Below, one piece after another: positions 16,196 to 25,978 of a stretch of DNA of 64,000 nt (within the stretch, counting starts at the first letter, position 1; each line of letters begins with the position of its first letter). The position numbers and the translations under genes are program-made. This DNA is from CAMBRQ01 sp945870325 (GTDB lineage Bacteria; Bacillota; Clostridia; Lachnospirales; Lachnospiraceae), in assembly GCF_050313795.1 (NCBI RefSeq), contig NZ_JBNPMC010000008.1, forward strand, positions 34,040-98,039, read 5' to 3'. The notes below the pieces were generated by a model. That model was not told the origin of the DNA and searched no databases. It worked only from the letters and a program-made list of their open reading frames with translations.

Positions 16196-17482
16196 TTATA
16201 CGTTATCGGCAATTTCTTTTGTAGCAATCAGGAACTTATCAATATCATCTCTTCCATGGCAGTGAAGAGGAGATACACGGATTGCTCCTTCAAGTCCAAG
16301 AGACTCTACGATTCTCTTAGAATATGGGCTTGTGTTCAAACGCTCGAATACGGTTATACCGTGCTCCAAGTATTTCTGGGACAGGTCAGAGAATTCGATA
16401 CCTTTGATTCCCATAGCAACAATCAGATCCTTGTATGTAAGGTCTTCCATATCAACATATACTTCAGCCTTGTCGATATGTCTTAATCCCGGCACTTCAT
16501 CAGTTCCTTCCAGTAAGCGGTAGAGAAGAGCTCTCTCCTGAAGGTGGATGCGGCGCATACCTTCTACATATAATTCACGCCTGTTCGTGCTTTCGATAAA
16601 GTGAGCACCGATCTCACATACATAATCAATAACAGCCATCATTGCTGCGAAATTTCCTGGTGTTGGAGTACCAAGCTGCCAGATGCTGTTGTCCTTGTGG
16701 GTCAGTTTGTGGTGAGGCAATGCTGATACACGATCAGATACATAGCAGAAACCACATCCACGTACGCCAAAGAACTTGTAAGGTGCGAAGTTAGATACAT
16801 CTACGCCCCAATCTTCTACGTCGATTGCACAGTGTGGAGCATGCTGTACAGCATCACTTACAATATAGATCTCAGGATTGATCTCTTTTGCACGGCGTAC
16901 AATCTCTTTGATATCCATGATGTTACCAGAGATGTTAGATGCGGCCATAATGCTTAACAGTACAGTATCTTTATCTACGTATTCCATGATTGTGTCAACA
17001 TCAAGACCGCCGGTCTCTTTGTTAGCAGGTACAACACGGAACTCGCGTCCGGTTCTCTGGCAATAGTGCTCAACTGCATCGTGTGCAGATGGATGCTCCA
17101 GTGAAGATGTAACTGCATTTGTTCCCCAGCCAGCACCAAGCATAATAGTTCCTACAGCGTTGAACATTGTCTGAGAAGCGGATAGTTCTGAGATCAGGGA
17201 ACCACTCTTAGCGCCGAATACTGTTTCCAGAATATCTTTTGTTCCGCCGGATACATAGTGGGAAAGTTCATAACCTCTTCCACGTACACGCTCCGGGCAA
17301 TCTGGGAACTCTTCAACGGCAGCTTTGATTTCTACGGCTCTTTTTAATCTCAGAGATCCGCCGGAGTTCTCGAAGAAAAGTCTTTCGCCATGCTCTGGGT
17401 CTGCATCTGCGTAGCAGAATTGATCTTTCAGGCTTTTCTGGTATTCGTCAGAAAATAATACTCCATATTTTTCGTCGTTCAT
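16196..17482 (-). CDS. Class V aminotransferase / cysteine desulfurase-like PLP enzyme
   Basis: 428 residues of the class V fold. Early blocks are F-F-E-N-S-G-G-S and S-A-S-Q-T-M-F-N. The substrate/cofactor region has S-L-E-H-P-S-A, and the PLP aspartate/histidine segment is S-D-A-V-Q-H-A-P-H. The Schiff-base lysine is in the N-F-A-P-Y-K-F-F-G-V-R-G segment. Similar proteins are annotated as aminotransferases or desulfurases without a proven substrate. AGGAGG precedes the ATG. It is divergent from a LysR gene that is a likely regulator. Confidence 0.8.
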   Translation of the reverse strand: MNDEKYGVLFSDEYQKSLKDQFCYADADPEHGERLFFENSGGSLRLKRAVEIKAAVEEFPDCPERVRGRGYELSHYVSGGTKDILETVFGAKSGSLISELSASQTMFNAVGTIMLGAGWGTNAVTSSLEHPSAHDAVEHYCQRTGREFRVVPANKETGGLDVDTIMEYVDKDTVLLSIMAASNISGNIMDIKEIVRRAKEINPEIYIVSDAVQHAPHCAIDVEDWGVDVSNFAPYKFFGVRGCGFCYVSDRVSALPHHKLTHKDNSIWQLGTPTPGNFAAMMAVIDYVCEIGAHFIESTNRRELYVEGMRRIHLQERALLYRLLEGTDEVPGLRHIDKAEVYVDMEDLTYKDLIVAMGIKGIEFSDLSQKYLEHGITVFERLNTSPYSKRIVESLGLEGAIRVSPLHCHGRDDIDKFLIATKEIADNV

Positions 17483-17549
17483 TTTTTCATCCTCCTTATT
17501 GGACGTTACGTTTTTTTGCTTGTAATAAGCATAGCACGAATATTTGGAA

Positions 17550-17578
17550 TTGTGAAATGAATAATTTCGCTGTATAAT
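17550..17578 (+). promoter_or_regulatory. Predicted promoter of the LysR-type gene
   Basis: TTGTGA (17550-17555), a 17 bp spacer and TATAAT (17573-17578) in the divergent intergenic region. The start codon follows about 65 bp later. Confidence 0.55.
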
Positions 17579-17644
17579 ATTAATAAATTTTATATTTAAA
17601 CGGATGAAAATATGTGCATTTGTGTGTATGAGAGGAGGAAGCGT

Positions 17645-18574
17645 ATGAACTTGTCAGAGATTGAAACATTTCTAATGATAGTAAAGACGAAGAATATTAC
17701 GAAGACTGCTGAGAACCTGTTCTTGTCACAGCCGACAGTTAGTCACAGGCTGAAATCACTGGAGGAAGAACTGGGGATTGATCTGATTACAAGAAAGAAG
17801 GGGTATAAGCAGATCGAACTGACTTCACAGGGGGAGGAGTTTATTCCGATTGCAGAACGATGGATTTCCATTTGGCAGGAGATGCGGCTTCTCAAAGACA
17901 ACAACGAGAGATTATATCTGACTATTGCCTGTACGGACACGCTGAACAGTGCAATCTTTTTTGACTTGTATCGGGATATGCTAAAACAGGAAGAACAGAT
18001 GATGAATCTGAGAATTAAGACACATTATTCTTATGAAATATATGGATTGTTGGAGAATCATGAGATTGATCTGGGATTCGTTTATCATCATCTGCATTTT
18101 AAGAATATCGTGGCAGAACCTATATTAAAAGAGAAGATGTACATTATACAATCGGCGGATACTAAGATTAAGAAGCCAGTGATACATACGGATGAGTTAG
18201 ACTTAAGCCGGGAGATCTTCTTAAGCTGGGAGGCGAATTACCAGATCTGGCATGACCAGTGGGTGAGCAAGGGAGAGAGGTCCCGTATGGAGGTGGATAC
18301 ATTCGAGCTGTTGTTCCATCTCCTGTCAGAGGAAGGAATGTGGGCGATCGCCCCGGTATCCGTGGTAGAGCGTATCAGTAGCCTGCGTCAGGTGTATGTG
18401 AGCAAGATCGGTAATGCGGTACAGCCGCCAGAGCGGATCACTTATATGATCAGGCACAAATACCCGAACGAAGGAAGGAGAAAAGCAACGCAGATATTCG
18501 AACGGGAGATCTGTCATTATCTAAGCGGAAAGGACTGGGGATATGTAGGAAATTACAGGCTGGCAGAATCTTAA
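17645..18574 (+). CDS. LysR-type transcriptional regulator
   Basis: 309 residues. The N-terminal winged helix (about 1-60) has the LysR pattern M-N-L-S-E-I-E-T-F followed by T-A-E-N-L-F-L-S-Q-P-T-V-S-H-R-L-K-S-L-E. The effector-binding domain follows from about residue 90. The divergent layout with the class V PLP enzyme suggests it controls that gene. GAGAGGAGG lies before ATG 17645; an upstream GTG-rich extension from 17612 lacks family similarity. The IS element begins ten bases after its stop, so any former downstream neighbour has been cut off. Confidence 0.88.
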   Translation: MNLSEIETFLMIVKTKNITKTAENLFLSQPTVSHRLKSLEEELGIDLITRKKGYKQIELTSQGEEFIPIAERWISIWQEMRLLKDNNERLYLTIACTDTLNSAIFFDLYRDMLKQEEQMMNLRIKTHYSYEIYGLLENHEIDLGFVYHHLHFKNIVAEPILKEKMYIIQSADTKIKKPVIHTDELDLSREIFLSWEANYQIWHDQWVSKGERSRMEVDTFELLFHLLSEEGMWAIAPVSVVERISSLRQVYVSKIGNAVQPPERITYMIRHKYPNEGRRKATQIFEREICHYLSGKDWGYVGNYRLAES

Positions 18575-18620
18575 ACACGAAGAGGCGGTACAAAAGGGCC
18601 TGTAAAATAAGTTCCTCATC

Positions 18621-18662
18621 AAGAAAGGCCCGTTCCGGCAAAGGCCGGTTCGGGCGTTTCTT
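18621..18662. terminator. Hairpin inside the left end of the IS
   Basis: AAGAAAxxCCCG...CGGGxxTTTCTT stem with CCGGC/GGCCGG inside. It probably blocks read-through from lysR into the IS and ends the transposase transcript. Confidence 0.6.
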
Positions 18663-18752
18663 CGTATATTACATCAAATATTTCGATATATGAGAATGAT
18701 TTCATTAAAAATAAGTGCACTTAATAAAGACTATGTGGATAACACATTATCT

Positions 18753-20339
18753 TTAAGCTGCTAACTGGAAGCGTTGTTTCTTATTATGATACTTATACAG
18801 ATTAAAGCCACAAGAAATCAGTGTAAGCTCCAAAATAACATTTTTCTCGCCTCTTCGAAATAGCCTTTTGTAAGATCTATCCCATTTCAGAATACCGAAT
18901 GCACCTTCTGCTTGAATACTTCTGTTCATTCTCAGAAGTGCTCCGTGTACGGATTCGAGGTTTGAAATTACCTCCTGATGAATCGAGGTCAACTCTTGAT
19001 TCATACGGATTGTCCTGTTGCCTGATGTCTTCGGACAACATTCTTTTTTATATGGACATCCTTCACATGATTCACATTCATAGATTTCTTCTGTTCTACC
19101 ATATTTATTCTTATACACATGACGGTTGTATTTGAAAATGAATTTCCTTCCGTTTGGGCATATGAGATTTCCTACTTCGTCTTGTTTAAAATTCACTGCA
19201 CGGTATGGGTTTTCGTAATACTTTTTATCTGTTGTTTCCTTTTTGAACATAGTAAATTTCATATATTTTTCCATTCCATGCTCTTCGCAATAAAGATAAT
19301 TATTGTAGGAACCATATCCTGCATCTGCAACTGGATACTTTGGATAATGTCCATAAGTTTTGTGAAATTTTTCCATCAAGGGAACAAAGCATTCCATATC
19401 AGATGCGTATGGTTTTACGTCAACTACTGCAATATATTCATCACAGATAGCTGCCTGAAGATTATATGCTGGAAGTAACTGATCATTTCCCATATAGTCT
19501 CGTTTTAATCTCATAAAAGTAGCATCATGATCTGTTTTAGAATAACTATTTCGTTCATCTCCACATATTTCTATATGACGTGCATAAGTTTTCAATCGTT
19601 CAAGATATCCCTGTAATTCTTGATACTGTTTTTGTTGAATGCTTTTTCTGTAACCACAACCGGAAACAAACGCGGATTCATTCAGATTTGTTCCCGTTTT
19701 GTACATTTCCAGCAGTTCAGAAACATAATCGATTGCATACTCCTCGCGCTTTTCAAGCTTCACACCTAAATATCCAAGAACCTCTTTGTTCATGGCATCA
19801 ATCAGAAGCGATATCTTGTTAAAAACCTTTTCTCGATTCTTAGTACAGGATTTTTTCCATACCCAGGTATAGCGGTTTGCATTCGCCTCTATTTTAGTAC
19901 CATCAATATAGGTATGTTCCAAGTCAACATGCTCTTTTTCGAAAATATATGTATTTACATCCATGAATATTTGTTCTATAGAATTCGTCAGTTCATTTCG
20001 GATGATATTTCCGAAGGTGGCAAAAGAAGGGGCCTTCATACCATCGAGAAGATACATGTATCGAATATCATTTCTACAGAGTTTTTCAATTTTTCGCAGA
20101 GAACAGATACCATGTTCCATAAATGCAAAGAGTATTACTTTGAGGAGTTTCTGTTCATCACATCTTGGGCGACCTGTTTTGTATCCTTTCTCTACAAAAT
20201 ATTTTGATAGATCGATGTGATTCATAACTTCGCAAAAAGTATATACCGGATCAGAGATATCAATTAATTTTTCTATTTCCAATGGTAATTTCAGCTGACG
20301 AATGGTATAATTACCATTGGTATTTTTGTTTAGTAGCAT
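18753..20339 (-). CDS. IS1182-family transposase (DDE)
   Basis: 528 residues, full length. The N-terminal DUF772-type domain carries a G-R-P-R-C-D-E motif and the later F-G-N-I-I-R-N-E block. Catalytic-core features are Y-I-D-G-T-K-I-E-A-N, V-A-D-A-G-Y-G and E-G-A-F-G-I-L-K. A CxxC-type zinc-binding segment (C-E-S-C-E-G-C and C-C-P) sits near residue 430. The frame is intact, so the element may be active. Confidence 0.9.
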   Translation of the reverse strand: MLLNKNTNGNYTIRQLKLPLEIEKLIDISDPVYTFCEVMNHIDLSKYFVEKGYKTGRPRCDEQKLLKVILFAFMEHGICSLRKIEKLCRNDIRYMYLLDGMKAPSFATFGNIIRNELTNSIEQIFMDVNTYIFEKEHVDLEHTYIDGTKIEANANRYTWVWKKSCTKNREKVFNKISLLIDAMNKEVLGYLGVKLEKREEYAIDYVSELLEMYKTGTNLNESAFVSGCGYRKSIQQKQYQELQGYLERLKTYARHIEICGDERNSYSKTDHDATFMRLKRDYMGNDQLLPAYNLQAAICDEYIAVVDVKPYASDMECFVPLMEKFHKTYGHYPKYPVADAGYGSYNNYLYCEEHGMEKYMKFTMFKKETTDKKYYENPYRAVNFKQDEVGNLICPNGRKFIFKYNRHVYKNKYGRTEEIYECESCEGCPYKKECCPKTSGNRTIRMNQELTSIHQEVISNLESVHGALLRMNRSIQAEGAFGILKWDRSYKRLFRRGEKNVILELTLISCGFNLYKYHNKKQRFQLAA

Positions 20340-20354
20340 AAATTAATTATACCA

Positions 20355-20390
20355 AAAAATCGCTCAGGCCTCACGGTCTGGGCGATTTTT
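20355..20390. terminator. Hairpin inside the right end of the IS
   Basis: AAAAATCGC...GCGATTTTT with CAGGCC/GGTCTG in the stem. It is placed to stop external transcription from entering the transposase gene. Confidence 0.65.
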
Positions 20391-20427
20391 CTTTAGGAAC
20401 TTATTTTACAGCCCCTTTTGTACCGCC

Positions 20428-20670
20428 GTGCCATTCGGGAAAAAAAGATATTAACGCCGTCTTAACGGAGAATTACTCTTCTTAATGCAAAATTTTAATC
20501 CTTTGTGCTGAAGGTTAACCTGATGTTAGATGGTATCCTGAGCAAATAGATAAGGAACCTGCCAAAATCTTTATGCGGTCTTAATATGAATGCGAAGACT
20601 TTTTTACCTTCTTTATCTTACCTGACGTATATTAAGATAAAATAAAGAGGTGTAAAGGAATTTTTTACAT
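20428..20670. promoter_or_regulatory. Upstream region of the potassium-uptake operon
   Basis: 243 bases between the IS and ktrB. TCTTAA-type hexamers recur at 20459, 20480 and 20579, the first two 21 bp apart, which could be response-regulator half-sites for the KdpE encoded downstream. No clear gene or consensus promoter was seen. Confidence 0.3.
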
Positions 20671-22023
20671 ATGAACAAGCTTATACATAAAGACAGAGGT
20701 GTGCATAGGAAAAAGAAACTCACTTCCTTTCAAATCATCATCCTTGGATTCTCCAGCGTAATATTGATCGGTACGGTATTTTTGATGCTCCCGGCGGCTT
20801 CGGAAGAGGGAGTGGCGACTCCGTTTCTGGAGGCCTTATTTACCTCGACTTCTGCAGTCTGTGTGACGGGGCTGGTCATTCACGATACGGCGACGTACTG
20901 GTCGGATTTCGGACAGATAATATTGATGATGCTGATTCAGATTGGCGGCATGGGAGTGATCACTGTGGCGGCTTTATTCTCTATCCTTTCGGGACGTAAG
21001 ATATCTCTAATGCAGCGCAGTACAATGCAGGAAGCAATCGCAGCGCCCAAGGTAGGCGGTATCGTGCGGCTGACAGGATTCATCATTCGTACAGCGTTAT
21101 GCATCGAATTGCTCGGAGCAGCTCTGATGGCGCCTGTATTTATCGGTGACCATGGCGCCAGGGGAATCTGGATGTCGCTGTTCCATTCGGTGTCCGCATT
21201 CTGTAACGCAGGATTCGACTTGATGGGAATCCGGGAGCAGTTCTCTTCGTTGACGGACTATGCACAAGAACCGGTGGTCAATGTGGTAATCATGTTGTTG
21301 ATCGTGATCGGTGGGATCGGATTCCTGACGTGGGACGATATACGGATGAACCGATGGCGTCTGCACCGGTACCGGATGCAGAGCAAGGTAATTTTAAGTA
21401 TGACAGCTGCGCTGATCCTGGTTCCGGCTTTATTTTTCTATTTTTACGAATTCAGTGCCTGGGCGCCCGGAGAACGCATACTTGTGTCGCTGTTCCAGTC
21501 GGTCACGCCCCGTACTGCAGGATTTAATACGGTGGAGTTGAATGGGATGAGTGAGGCGGGGCTGTCGGTGATGATCGTGCTGATGCTGGTTGGCGGTTCG
21601 CCGGGATCTACGGCGGGCGGTATGAAGACGACGACGGTAGCGGTGTTGTTCGCTGCGGCGGTTTCCACATTCTCCAGAAAAGAGGATACACATCTGTTCG
21701 GACGGAGGGTAGATCTGGGGGTAGTAAAAAATGCGGCGACGATTCTGCTGATGTATGTCACTTTATTTTTTGCCGGCGGTCTGGTCATCAGCATTACAGA
21801 AGGACTTCCACTCATGGACTGCCTGTTTGAGGCGGCTTCCGCGATCGGTACGGTGGGACTTTCTCTGGGGATCACGCAGGAGATTGGGACCTTGTCCAGA
21901 TGCATCCTGATCCTGCTGATGTTTTTCGGACGCGTGGGCGGCCTGACACTGGTGTTTGCAGCGGTGTCCGGGACGAATACGAATGTGGTAAGGATGCCGA
22001 GAGAGAAGATTACCGTAGGATAG
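20671..22023 (+). CDS. ktrB: KtrB/TrkH-family potassium channel subunit
   Basis: 450 residues with the four-fold M1-P-M2 layout of the SKT superfamily. Selectivity-filter regions are visible, such as T-S-A-V-C-V-T-G-L, S-A-F-C-N-A-G-F-D, T-P-R-T-A-G-F-N and S-A-I-G-T-V-G-L-S. KtrB forms the membrane pore of a sodium- or proton-dependent potassium uptake system. TAAAGGA is upstream of the ATG. The gating subunit gene follows after about 75 bp. Confidence 0.9.
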   Translation: MNKLIHKDRGVHRKKKLTSFQIIILGFSSVILIGTVFLMLPAASEEGVATPFLEALFTSTSAVCVTGLVIHDTATYWSDFGQIILMMLIQIGGMGVITVAALFSILSGRKISLMQRSTMQEAIAAPKVGGIVRLTGFIIRTALCIELLGAALMAPVFIGDHGARGIWMSLFHSVSAFCNAGFDLMGIREQFSSLTDYAQEPVVNVVIMLLIVIGGIGFLTWDDIRMNRWRLHRYRMQSKVILSMTAALILVPALFFYFYEFSAWAPGERILVSLFQSVTPRTAGFNTVELNGMSEAGLSVMIVLMLVGGSPGSTAGGMKTTTVAVLFAAAVSTFSRKEDTHLFGRRVDLGVVKNAATILLMYVTLFFAGGLVISITEGLPLMDCLFEAASAIGTVGLSLGITQEIGTLSRCILILLMFFGRVGGLTLVFAAVSGTNTNVVRMPREKITVG

Positions 22024-22100
22024 ACGATGGGAGACGATCGTTCGTATCAGATAGATTACAGCAGAACAGATCACAGAAGATTAAGGGAGGTAACGCGAGG

Positions 22101-22748
22101 ATGAAATCTATATTACTTATCGGGCTGGGGCGTTTTGGAAAGCATGTAGCCTTGCAGCTGAATCAGTTAGGGCATCAGGTTATGGCGGTGGATCATGTAG
22201 AAGAACGGGTAGAGGAAGTATTGCCGTTTGTGACCAATGGGCAGATCGGCGACAGCACGAATGCGGATTTCCTGGAGTCTCTGGGAATCCGTAATTATGA
22301 CGTGTGCATTGTGGCGATCGGAAATGATTTCCAGAGTTCGCTGGAGACCACATCTTTGTTAAAGGAACTGGGTGCAAGCCTTGTGGTGTCCAGAGCAGCT
22401 CGGGATGTGCAGGCGAAGTTCCTGCTGCGCAACGGCGCGGACGAGGTTGTCTACCCGGAGAAACAGATAGCGAAGTGGACCGCTATTCGGTATAGTGCCG
22501 ACCATATTCTGGATTATATAGAACTGGACGACGAACATGCCATGTTCGAGATCCCGGTTCCTGCAGGATGGGCGGGACGTTCGGTGGGGCAGATTGATAT
22601 ACGGAAGAAATACCACATCAATATTATGGGAATTAAAAAAGGAGGAAAACTGGAACTGCCGGTATCTCCGGATACTATTCTGGAGGCGGGAGAGACCATG
22701 CTGGTACTTGGGAAGAACAAGGATCTGCATAAATACTTCCACATATAA
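22101..22748 (+). CDS. ktrA: KtrA/TrkA-family nucleotide-gating subunit
   Basis: 215 residues. The N-terminal Rossmann fold has G-L-G-R-F-G-K-H and the acidic end of beta-2 (A-V-D). Family blocks G-D-S-T-N and the S-R-A segment follow. The C-terminal RCK_C domain starts near residue 135. It binds ADP/ATP or NAD and gates KtrB on the cytoplasmic face. The start at 22101 is preceded by GGGAGG and GCGAGG; an open frame extends further upstream but overlaps ktrB and lacks similarity. Confidence 0.9.
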   Translation: MKSILLIGLGRFGKHVALQLNQLGHQVMAVDHVEERVEEVLPFVTNGQIGDSTNADFLESLGIRNYDVCIVAIGNDFQSSLETTSLLKELGASLVVSRAARDVQAKFLLRNGADEVVYPEKQIAKWTAIRYSADHILDYIELDDEHAMFEIPVPAGWAGRSVGQIDIRKKYHINIMGIKKGGKLELPVSPDTILEAGETMLVLGKNKDLHKYFHI

Positions 22749-22774
22749 GGCGGAATCTGGGAAAGCGGGGTGAG

Positions 22775-23311
22775 ATGATGCAAGAGTTACTGTTACTTGC
22801 CGCGATGACTTTGATCATGATTTTTGGAGGAGTGGTTCTGAAGAATCTGGATGGATTCCTTGAGAGGAACCGAAAGGAACAGGAGGCCAGAGAGCAGAAA
22901 TGCTGGCTGTGGATCGGCTGTTCCAATCCGCTTGCTGCGGAGAGTATTGCGGACGTTTTTGACAGATGTTCGGCAAAATATCCGGGGATGTCCGTTCATA
23001 TCTTTAGTGGAACAGAGGAGGAACTGGAAAAAAGATTACATGCCGGACTGCTGGATGTTATTTTTTTATCGGAACATGCAAGCCTTTTCTTTGAGAATCC
23101 TTTCAATAACCGGCGGGTCCTGTTAGAGATGGCTCCTGTTCATACAAGATATGATGGAATCCCAGTAGAACCGATCGCAGGAGGAGATTTGCCGCAGAAG
23201 GCGTTCTGGTCGAAGAAGAATCCTGCGACTGCGTATCTGGTACAATGCCTGGAAGAGCAGACGCTGGCGGCAGAAACAAAAAATAGAAAGCACGGACAGA
23301 AGATGGTATAA
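22775..23311 (+). CDS. Membrane-tethered protein with a partial LysR-effector-like (periplasmic-binding) domain
   Basis: 178 residues. One N-terminal membrane helix (about 3-24) is followed by a charged stretch, then a region from about residue 45 that reads like the first lobe of a LysR substrate-binding domain: I-G-C-S-N-P-L-A-A, Y-P-G-M-S-V-H-I-F-S-G-T, and an E-E-L-E-K-R-L-H-A-G-L-L-D-V-I-F-L-S-E helix-strand unit. No DNA-binding domain is present. GGGGTGAG precedes the ATG. It sits between ktrA and kdpD, so a sensory or accessory role in potassium homeostasis is a guess; the function is unknown. Confidence 0.6.
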   Translation: MMQELLLLAAMTLIMIFGGVVLKNLDGFLERNRKEQEAREQKCWLWIGCSNPLAAESIADVFDRCSAKYPGMSVHIFSGTEEELEKRLHAGLLDVIFLSEHASLFFENPFNNRRVLLEMAPVHTRYDGIPVEPIAGGDLPQKAFWSKKNPATAYLVQCLEEQTLAAETKNRKHGQKMV

Positions 23312-23368
23312 TAATGCGCGAACAGAGCATACTCTGATTGACTTATCGTGGGAGGAGAATCAATAGAA

Positions 23369-25978
23369 ATGCCAAAACAATATGGAAAACTTAGAATATT
23401 TTTCGGATATGCCGACGGTGTGGGAAAGACCTGCGCCATGCTTCGGGCGGCGCGAACAGAGCAGGAAAGAGGCGCCGCCGTGGCAGTGGGGTATCTGGAA
23501 TCTCACGGAAGGACGAAGACCGAGGCTCTTGCGGATGGTATTGAGAGGCTGCCGGTCAGAAGGATATCCGGCGAAGGAGGCTTCCGGGAGGAGTTGGATA
23601 TTGACGCGGCGCTTAAGAGCGCCCCGGATCTGATTCTGCTTGATGAACTTGCTCATGCCAACGGACCGGGAAGCCGTCATGCAAAAAGATATCAGGATGC
23701 ACAGGAATTGTTAAATGCGGGGATCGACGTATACACAACGATGAATGTCGCGGATCTCGAGAGTCTGAATGATACGATAGCCCCACTTGTTGGCGGCGCT
23801 GCCCGGGAACGGATTCCAGACTCCGTATTTGACCGGGCGGACCGGGTGGAATTGGTAGATTTGGAGCCGGACAGGCTGTTTCGCCGTATGGATCAGGAGA
23901 AAACGGATGCAGGCTTAACGGCGGAGCATCTTGCTGCGCTTAGAGGGATCGCTCAGCACCGATATGCGGATTGGGAGGAACTGCACCACTGTAAAGACGC
24001 TGCTTCGGGGCAGAATTTTTACCATACGGACGAACATATCTTAGTGTGCCTGTCGCCTTCGCCGTCAAACCCTAAGATCATCCGGGCGGCGGCAAGGATG
24101 GCGATGGCGTTTCGGGGGGACTTTACTGCATTGTATGTACAGACGCCGGAAGAAGAAGTTATAGATGGGGCGGATCAGAAGCGGCTGCGCGAGAATATAC
24201 GTCTGGCAGAACAGCTTGGCGCCGCCGTAGAGACCAGTTACGGAGAAGATGTCCCTTATCAGATCGCCGAATTCGCAAGACTCTCCGGAGTGTCTAAGAT
24301 CGTGATCGGACGAAGCAGTGCGGCGCGTAAGAGTATCTTCAGCAAGCCGTCCCTGACGGAGTGCCTGATTGCAGCGGCTCCGAATCTGGACGTCTATGTT
24401 ATCCCGGACGCTTCATCGGCGGATCAGCGGCGAGAACAGAAAAGGGGATGGCTTGGAATGTTTTCCATGCCGGTAAAGGATATCGGGAAAACGATCCTTG
24501 TGTTGCTGGTGGCTACGCTGATTAGTTATCTGTTTTACGGGCTTGGGTTTACCGAGGCAAATATCATCAGCGTATACATATTCGGGGTACTGGTAGTATC
24601 GGTGGTTACAACGAGCAAGATCTGCGGTATGGTCTCGTCTTTGGTAAGTGTGTTAGTGTTTAACTTCTTCTTTACGGTACCGCGGTTTACCTTTCATTTC
24701 GATGATTCGTCCTATATCGTTACTTTTATGATCATGTTTATGATCGCGCTCCTGACGGGGTCGCTGGCAACTAAGTTAAAGGATAACGCGCGGCAATCCG
24801 CCAGATCTGCATTCCGGACGAAAATCCTGTTTGAGACGAACCAGATCCTTCAGAAGGAAGAGGATGAAGAGGCGGTGGTTAGCGCGACGGCAGAACAGAT
24901 GATGAAACTTTTGCAAAAGGATCTCGTGATCTATCTTCCCAAAGGGGAGGGATTGTCCGAACCCAATGTATACCGAACAGTGGGGAGCGCTTGTGTGGAT
25001 CTGACCGATGAGGATGAGAAAGCAGTTGCTATATGGGTATTCCGTAACAATAAGCGGGCGGGCGCTACGACGGATACCTTGTCGAATGCCAGATGTCTGT
25101 ATCTGGCAATCAGAGCCAGCCAGAAGGTATACGGGGTCGTAGGAATCGCCATGGAAGGCGTGCCGCTGGAGGCGTTCGAGAACAGCGTGCTGCTCTCAAT
25201 CCTGGGCGAGTGTGCGCTTGCAATCGAGAGTATTAAAAATGCGCGCGAAAAAGAGGCGGCAGAGATATTTGCGAAGAACGAACAGCTCCGTGCCAATCTG
25301 CTCCGGGCGATCTCTCACGATCTGCGTACGCCGCTGACATCGATTTCCGGCAATGCTAGCAATCTGATGACAAATTACGATAAACTGGAGGATGGGGCAA
25401 GACAGAGGATATTTACAGATATCTATGATGATTCGATGTGGCTGATCAATCTGGTGGAGAATCTGCTGGCGGTAACCAGGCTGGAGGGCGATCAGGTTAA
25501 GCTGAATCAGTCGGTGGAACTGATGGATGAAGTGATTGCAGAGGCGCTTCGCCACATTGGAAGGAGAAGTAAGGAACATCATATCCGTGTGATTGCTTCG
25601 CAGGAGTTGCTGCTTGCGAAGATTGACGTAAGGCTGGTCGTTCAACTTCTAATCAATTTGATCGACAATGCGGTCAAATATACGCCGGCAGGCTCTGATA
25701 TTGTGATCTGCATAGAGCGGAAGGATGGGTGGATCGTAACGGAAGTCCGTGATAACGGGCCGGGAATTGCTAAGGAACAGAAGGCACATGTCTTTGAGAT
25801 GTTCTACAGTGGGGCGAATAAAGTCGCGGACAGCAGGAGAAGCTTAGGACTTGGACTTTCACTGTGCAGAGCGATCGTTACCGCCCACGGTGGTACGATT
25901 ACGGTAACTGATAATCAGCCGAAAGGAACTGTTTTTACATTTACATTACCAGCAGGGGAGGTTGAACTGCATGAATAA
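23369..25978 (+). CDS. kdpD: KdpD sensor histidine kinase
   Basis: 869 residues with the full KdpD order. The N-terminal KdpD domain has a Walker A-like G-Y-A-D-G-V-G-K-T (13-21) and L-D-E-L-A-H-A-N. A Usp-like domain (about 235-350) binds nucleotide or c-di-AMP in relatives. Four membrane helices (DUF4118, about 375-475) and a GAF-like segment follow. The H-box is S-H-D-L-R-T-P-L-T, and the HATPase has N-L-I-D-N-A and D-N-G-P-G-I blocks. ATG 23369 follows GGAGGAG; a GTG at 23348 overlaps the ribosome site. It overlaps kdpE by 8 bp. No kdpFABC pump is in the window. Confidence 0.9.
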   Translation: MPKQYGKLRIFFGYADGVGKTCAMLRAARTEQERGAAVAVGYLESHGRTKTEALADGIERLPVRRISGEGGFREELDIDAALKSAPDLILLDELAHANGPGSRHAKRYQDAQELLNAGIDVYTTMNVADLESLNDTIAPLVGGAARERIPDSVFDRADRVELVDLEPDRLFRRMDQEKTDAGLTAEHLAALRGIAQHRYADWEELHHCKDAASGQNFYHTDEHILVCLSPSPSNPKIIRAAARMAMAFRGDFTALYVQTPEEEVIDGADQKRLRENIRLAEQLGAAVETSYGEDVPYQIAEFARLSGVSKIVIGRSSAARKSIFSKPSLTECLIAAAPNLDVYVIPDASSADQRREQKRGWLGMFSMPVKDIGKTILVLLVATLISYLFYGLGFTEANIISVYIFGVLVVSVVTTSKICGMVSSLVSVLVFNFFFTVPRFTFHFDDSSYIVTFMIMFMIALLTGSLATKLKDNARQSARSAFRTKILFETNQILQKEEDEEAVVSATAEQMMKLLQKDLVIYLPKGEGLSEPNVYRTVGSACVDLTDEDEKAVAIWVFRNNKRAGATTDTLSNARCLYLAIRASQKVYGVVGIAMEGVPLEAFENSVLLSILGECALAIESIKNAREKEAAEIFAKNEQLRANLLRAISHDLRTPLTSISGNASNLMTNYDKLEDGARQRIFTDIYDDSMWLINLVENLLAVTRLEGDQVKLNQSVELMDEVIAEALRHIGRRSKEHHIRVIASQELLLAKIDVRLVVQLLINLIDNAVKYTPAGSDIVICIERKDGWIVTEVRDNGPGIAKEQKAHVFEMFYSGANKVADSRRSLGLGLSLCRAIVTAHGGTITVTDNQPKGTVFTFTLPAGEVELHE

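Larger units (their letters stand above)
18584..20427 (-). mobile_element. IS1182-family insertion sequence, complete
   Basis: Terminal inverted repeats of 33 bp (18584-18616 and 20395-20427) match at all but one base, beginning GGCGGTACAAAAGGG. They enclose a single full-length transposase gene. Hairpins with terminator character lie just inside both ends. No target-site duplication is evident in the immediate flanks. The intact gene and near-identical ends suggest a recent arrival. Confidence 0.88.

Noticed and set aside
18574..20440. Target-site duplication of the IS element
   Set aside because: The bases next to the two ends do not match, so none is claimed.
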